8,762 bases of DNA from NCBI GenBank assembly GCA_027080315.1, contig JALWSI010000030.1:1-8762 (forward strand), read 5' to 3'. Positions 6,729 through 8,762 of the stretch are shown one piece after another (position 1 is the first letter of the stretch; each line of letters starts with the position of its first letter). The notes under the pieces are model-generated. The model searched no databases. It had not been told where the DNA came from and saw nothing but the letters and a program-made list of their open reading frames with translations. Origin of the DNA: a bacterium (lineage in GTDB: Bacteria; Thermosulfidibacterota; Thermosulfidibacteria; Thermosulfidibacterales; JALWSI01). Both the position numbers and the translations under genes were made by a program.

Positions 6729-7245
6729 CTCTTCTCTCCTCATACTCAAACCCCAGTCTAAGGGCCTCAAGGTTCTCTTCTATTCGTTTTGATACCACTT
6801 CAAGCAGGACGCTATTCAACTCTTTTAGCTGGGCCTTCAGGTACCTTTTGCCAACAAAGCCTGCCATCACCAGGTTGGCGTACAAAGGGGTTCCCAGGGC
6901 CTCTTGAGCCACCTTTGAGGCGTTTATGAAGACCTCATTACCGTTTCCAACTCCCTCTTGGTTAACCACAAGGGGCGATCCATCTTTCAGAAACTTTCTG
7001 GCGTTCTCTTGCTCTGCAGGGTGCATGGATATTCCAAGATCCCCTTCTCCCATCTCCACACCTGGGGAGAAGTACCTGCCGATCTTCAACTGGGTTAACA
7101 CAGAACCTCCCCGGGTGGCCATGCCGTGGGTCTCGGTGCTTATCACCCCCTGGCCTTTTGATACGGCCCATTCACCCAGCACCCGGGCCAAGAGTATCAC
7201 CCCTTGGCCTCCTCTTCCTGTTATCACCACCTGCATGGGGTCCAT
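6709..7245 (-). CDS. iorB: Indolepyruvate ferredoxin oxidoreductase, beta subunit
   Basis: The small subunit of the IorAB enzyme, which decarboxylates aryl-pyruvates (indolepyruvate, phenylpyruvate, hydroxyphenylpyruvate) to aryl-acetyl-CoA and reduces ferredoxin. It is 178 residues, about the usual length, and is a single 2-oxoacid oxidoreductase gamma-type domain. GRGGQGV is at residues 11-17, and STETHGMATRGGSV (36-49) matches the (E)(S/T)HGMAxRGG form seen in IorB rather than the form in pyruvate or 2-oxoglutarate gamma subunits. It binds no Fe-S cluster or thiamine diphosphate itself; those are in IorA, which is not in this window. The ATG follows the glycosyltransferase TAG directly. 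AAGGAG is only 3 bases before that ATG, and a second in-frame ATG three codons on lies 12 bases from it, so the start is uncertain by three codons. The 3' end overlaps paaK. A gamma subunit of a related 2-oxoacid oxidoreductase is the main alternative. Confidence 0.88.
   Translation of the reverse strand: MDPMQVVITGRGGQGVILLARVLGEWAVSKGQGVISTETHGMATRGGSVLTQLKIGRYFSPGVEMGEGDLGISMHPAEQENARKFLKDGSPLVVNQEGVGNGNEVFINASKVAQEALGTPLYANLVMAGFVGKRYLKAQLKELNSVLLEVVSKRIEENLEALRLGFEYEERRDVSARV
6736..6740 (-). promoter_or_regulatory. Ribosome-binding site of paaK, inside iorB
   Basis: AGGAG on the minus strand, 7 bases before the ATG at 6726-6728, lying within the last codons of iorB. It decides the paaK start in favour of this ATG over in-frame starts 5 and 14 codons upstream. 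Confidence 0.7.
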
Positions 7246-8373
7246 CTACTCCTTATGGCCAATGGGGGTCAAGGATCTGTAGAGCCTTATGGTGGCTTCT
7301 GCCGTGGCCTCTGTTGAGAATCTCTTAACCCGTTTTTTGCCTTGAGAGCTTAGACGTTTTGAGAGACGTGGAGAGGAGAGTATGGTTTCAACCGATTTTG
7401 CTATATCTTTGGGGGACTTAGGCGGTACGAGAATGGCTCCTCCAGAGGCCATCTCCCAGATGGGGGGGATATTTGTGGCCACCACCGGTCTCTCTGCTGC
7501 CCAGTACTCAAGCACCGTGTTTCCCAATCCCTCTTTTGTGGAGACCAGCAGACCCACTTCAAAGGCCTTCATGAGAGAGGCCGCCTCTTTCACCTCTCCA
7601 CAACGGATTATGCAAGAACCAACCCCCAATTTATCTATGAGTTTAACCAGCTTTTCTGTCCGTTCATTATCTCCTTTGCCCACAAGGGCAAGTACAACCC
7701 TTCTCCATCTTTTTACCAGTATCGCCATAGCCTCAATAGCGTCTTGTATCCTCTTGAAATAGACCATTCGTGCCACCAGTCCGCAGGCTAAACGGTCTTC
7801 TTCTATGCCAAGGGCCCTTCTGGCTTCATAAGGTGGTTGATGTTCAAAAAGCGGCACCCCGTTGTAGATGGTGGTGAGCCTGTGGGGAGTAATACGCAGC
7901 TTTTTAACGGTGTTGGAGACCACGTGGTGGGAGACCCCTACCACCTTATCTGCAAGGTGGGTGGCGAAGCGCTCTAAAGCCCTCTTTCTTGGGTTCTCCC
8001 AGCTGTAGGGGAAGTGATGGTGCACCACAATTTTCGCCCCTGCAACTGCTCCTGCCATTGCCGTTGGGAAGAGCACACCTCCCATGCGGTGGATGTGAAG
8101 GATATGGCAGTTATACCTTACAAGCCAAAGGCTCAGCCTTAGGATCTCGTGAAGCCTGTATTTGCCAGATATGGGCAGAATTGCGGTTGTTACTCCCTCT
8201 TTCTCAAAGACCTCCCTTAGTGGCCCATCTCCTTCTAAGGCCAGCACGGTCACTCTGTAGCCTGATCTGCTAAGCCTTGGGGTGAGTAGAGAAAGCTGTT
8301 TCTGTACCCCGCCCACACCGAAGGTGGTTATCACCCTGACAACATGGGGGTTATGCTGCAATGGCCTTCTCAT
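7246..8373 (-). CDS. GT4-family glycosyltransferase
   Basis: A retaining, NDP-sugar-dependent transferase of the GT-B fold that probably adds a sugar to a lipid-linked surface polysaccharide at the cytoplasmic face of the membrane. The product is 375 residues. The N-terminal domain has the acceptor-side loop FGVGGVQKQ (residues 18-26), typical of this family. The C-terminal domain has GLVARMVYFKR (198-208), a usual donor-domain opening, and EGLGNTVLEYWAAERPVVAT (281-300), which contains the E-x7-E motif Glu281/Glu289 that holds the sugar nucleotide. The longest frame starts with TTG at 8406; the ATG at 8371-8373 is preferred because it gives a family-like N-terminus running into VVRVITTFGVGG. 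The ribosome-binding site is weak: AAGGG, about 12 bases upstream. It overlaps the end of the upstream ligase/polymerase gene by 23 bases. The sugar and acceptor cannot be predicted. Confidence 0.92.
   Translation of the reverse strand: MRRPLQHNPHVVRVITTFGVGGVQKQLSLLTPRLSRSGYRVTVLALEGDGPLREVFEKEGVTTAILPISGKYRLHEILRLSLWLVRYNCHILHIHRMGGVLFPTAMAGAVAGAKIVVHHHFPYSWENPRKRALERFATHLADKVVGVSHHVVSNTVKKLRITPHRLTTIYNGVPLFEHQPPYEARRALGIEEDRLACGLVARMVYFKRIQDAIEAMAILVKRWRRVVLALVGKGDNERTEKLVKLIDKLGVGSCIIRCGEVKEAASLMKAFEVGLLVSTKEGLGNTVLEYWAAERPVVATNIPPIWEMASGGAILVPPKSPKDIAKSVETILSSPRLSKRLSSQGKKRVKRFSTEATAEATIRLYRSLTPIGHKE
7249..7254 (-). promoter_or_regulatory. Ribosome-binding site of iorB, inside the glycosyltransferase gene
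   Basis: AAGGAG on the minus strand, formed by the last two sense codons of the glycosyltransferase (Lys, Glu). It is 3 bases from the ATG at 7243-7245 and 12 bases from the ATG at 7234-7236. Neither spacing is ideal, so it shows coupling but does not settle the start. Confidence 0.55.
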
Positions 8374-8762
8374 TTGAGCCAATAACCCTTGCCATGAAGA
8401 CGGCAATTAAGAGGGTAGTGCCCCATTGGGGTATTGAGACCATAGAGTGTAGCCCAATGGCGAATAGACCCATGATATACCCAATTGTCTCAGTCTCCTC
8501 CTCTCTCCAGGCCTTTTTGAATAGGGCTAAGGCCTCTTTGAAGAGAACCACAAGCAGCCACAGGAATGGAATCAATCCCACTACCCCGCATTGAAGCCCC
8601 ACCTCCAGAAGTATGTTGTGGCTGTGCCAGAATGGGGTCAAGCCTTTTGATGGATCTCTGCTGATAATCTTTCTGCTTATATGTCTTCCATATCCCCATC
8701 CTACAAGGGGACGGGTCTTGATCATATCTATGGTGCTTCTGTATATCCTGTATCTTTCTCTA
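8351..8762 (-). CDS. O-antigen ligase/polymerase family membrane protein (WaaL/Wzy type), 5' end missing
   Basis: The C-terminal 136 residues of a larger membrane protein; the frame is open at the right edge of the window, so the true start lies outside. The part seen begins with a charged stretch, RERYRIYRSTIDMIKTRP, then LVGWGYGR, then PFWHSHNILLEVGLQCGVVGLIPF, followed by two further hydrophobic segments. The order (basic stretch, PL-G-G-G-x-R-like loop, H-S-H-N before a membrane helix) is that of the Wzy_C domain shared by O-antigen ligases and polymerases. In these proteins the large periplasmic loop carries essential Arg and His residues, and the His of HSHN is a good candidate. Homologues transfer polysaccharide from undecaprenyl diphosphate to lipid A core, or polymerise repeat units; which applies here is unclear. 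It overlaps the glycosyltransferase gene by 23 bases, which supports a shared surface-polysaccharide role. Confidence 0.85.
   Translation of the reverse strand, partial: RERYRIYRSTIDMIKTRPLVGWGYGRHISRKIISRDPSKGLTPFWHSHNILLEVGLQCGVVGLIPFLWLLVVLFKEALALFKKAWREEETETIGYIMGLFAIGLHSMVSIPQWGTTLLIAVFMARVIGSNEKAIAA

Noticed and set aside
8374-8406. A TTG start giving the glycosyltransferase 11 more residues
   Set aside because: TTG is rare, the extension would lengthen the overlap with the upstream gene, and the ATG at 8371-8373 gives a normal GT4 N-terminus.
1-8762. A defence, CRISPR, phage or transposon island
   Set aside because: No direct-repeat array, integrase, transposase, attachment site or inverted-repeat pair was found, and the genes are metabolic, envelope or translation related with similar codon use throughout.

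Overview
The window is almost wholly protein-coding: nine genes or gene fragments. The longest non-coding stretch is the 79-base gap between hisF and the NFACT gene, and there is no gene-free stretch over 300 bases. No tRNA, rRNA, CRISPR array, insertion sequence or integrase was found. The host looks like a diderm (Gram-negative-type) bacterium, because it encodes apolipoprotein N-acyltransferase and a surface-polysaccharide ligase/polymerase. IorB is an oxygen-sensitive ferredoxin-linked 2-oxoacid oxidoreductase subunit, which points to an anaerobe. Arginine is encoded mainly by AGG/AGA, coding strands are purine-rich, and genes overlap or abut tightly; these traits are common in thermophilic anaerobes, but the exact phylum cannot be read from the sequence.

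Layout. (1) Bases 1-2825, minus strand, read right to left: hisF, then lnt 28 bases later, then a small zinc metallopeptidase related to the anthrax lethal factor catalytic domain. The peptidase gene overlaps the end of lnt and runs off the left edge. (2) Bases 2905-4584, plus strand: one NFACT-family gene (RqcH/Rqc2-like ribosome rescue factor), divergent from hisF. (3) Bases 4585-8762, minus strand: a tight run of five genes read right to left. They are the 3' end of an O-antigen ligase/polymerase-like membrane protein, a GT4 glycosyltransferase, iorB, a PaaK-type aryl-acetate CoA ligase and an EamA/DMT transporter. Every junction in this run overlaps, abuts or leaves at most 8 bases.

How they may work together. 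IorB and the PaaK-like ligase fit a route handling aryl-pyruvates made from Phe, Tyr and Trp: oxidative decarboxylation to aryl-acetyl-CoA, with the ligase interconverting aryl-acetates and their CoA esters. The partner subunit IorA, which carries the thiamine diphosphate and Fe-S centres and is often encoded beside iorB, is absent here; two surface-polysaccharide genes lie immediately upstream instead. The EamA transporter at the end could move an amino acid or aryl acid, but its substrate cannot be read from sequence.

I do not see a clear undescribed system. The items most worth a second look are the lethal-factor-like peptidase coupled to lnt and the iorB gene without iorA inside a polysaccharide gene run. 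Several starts have been moved inward from the longest open frame on the basis of ribosome-binding sites and family N-termini.
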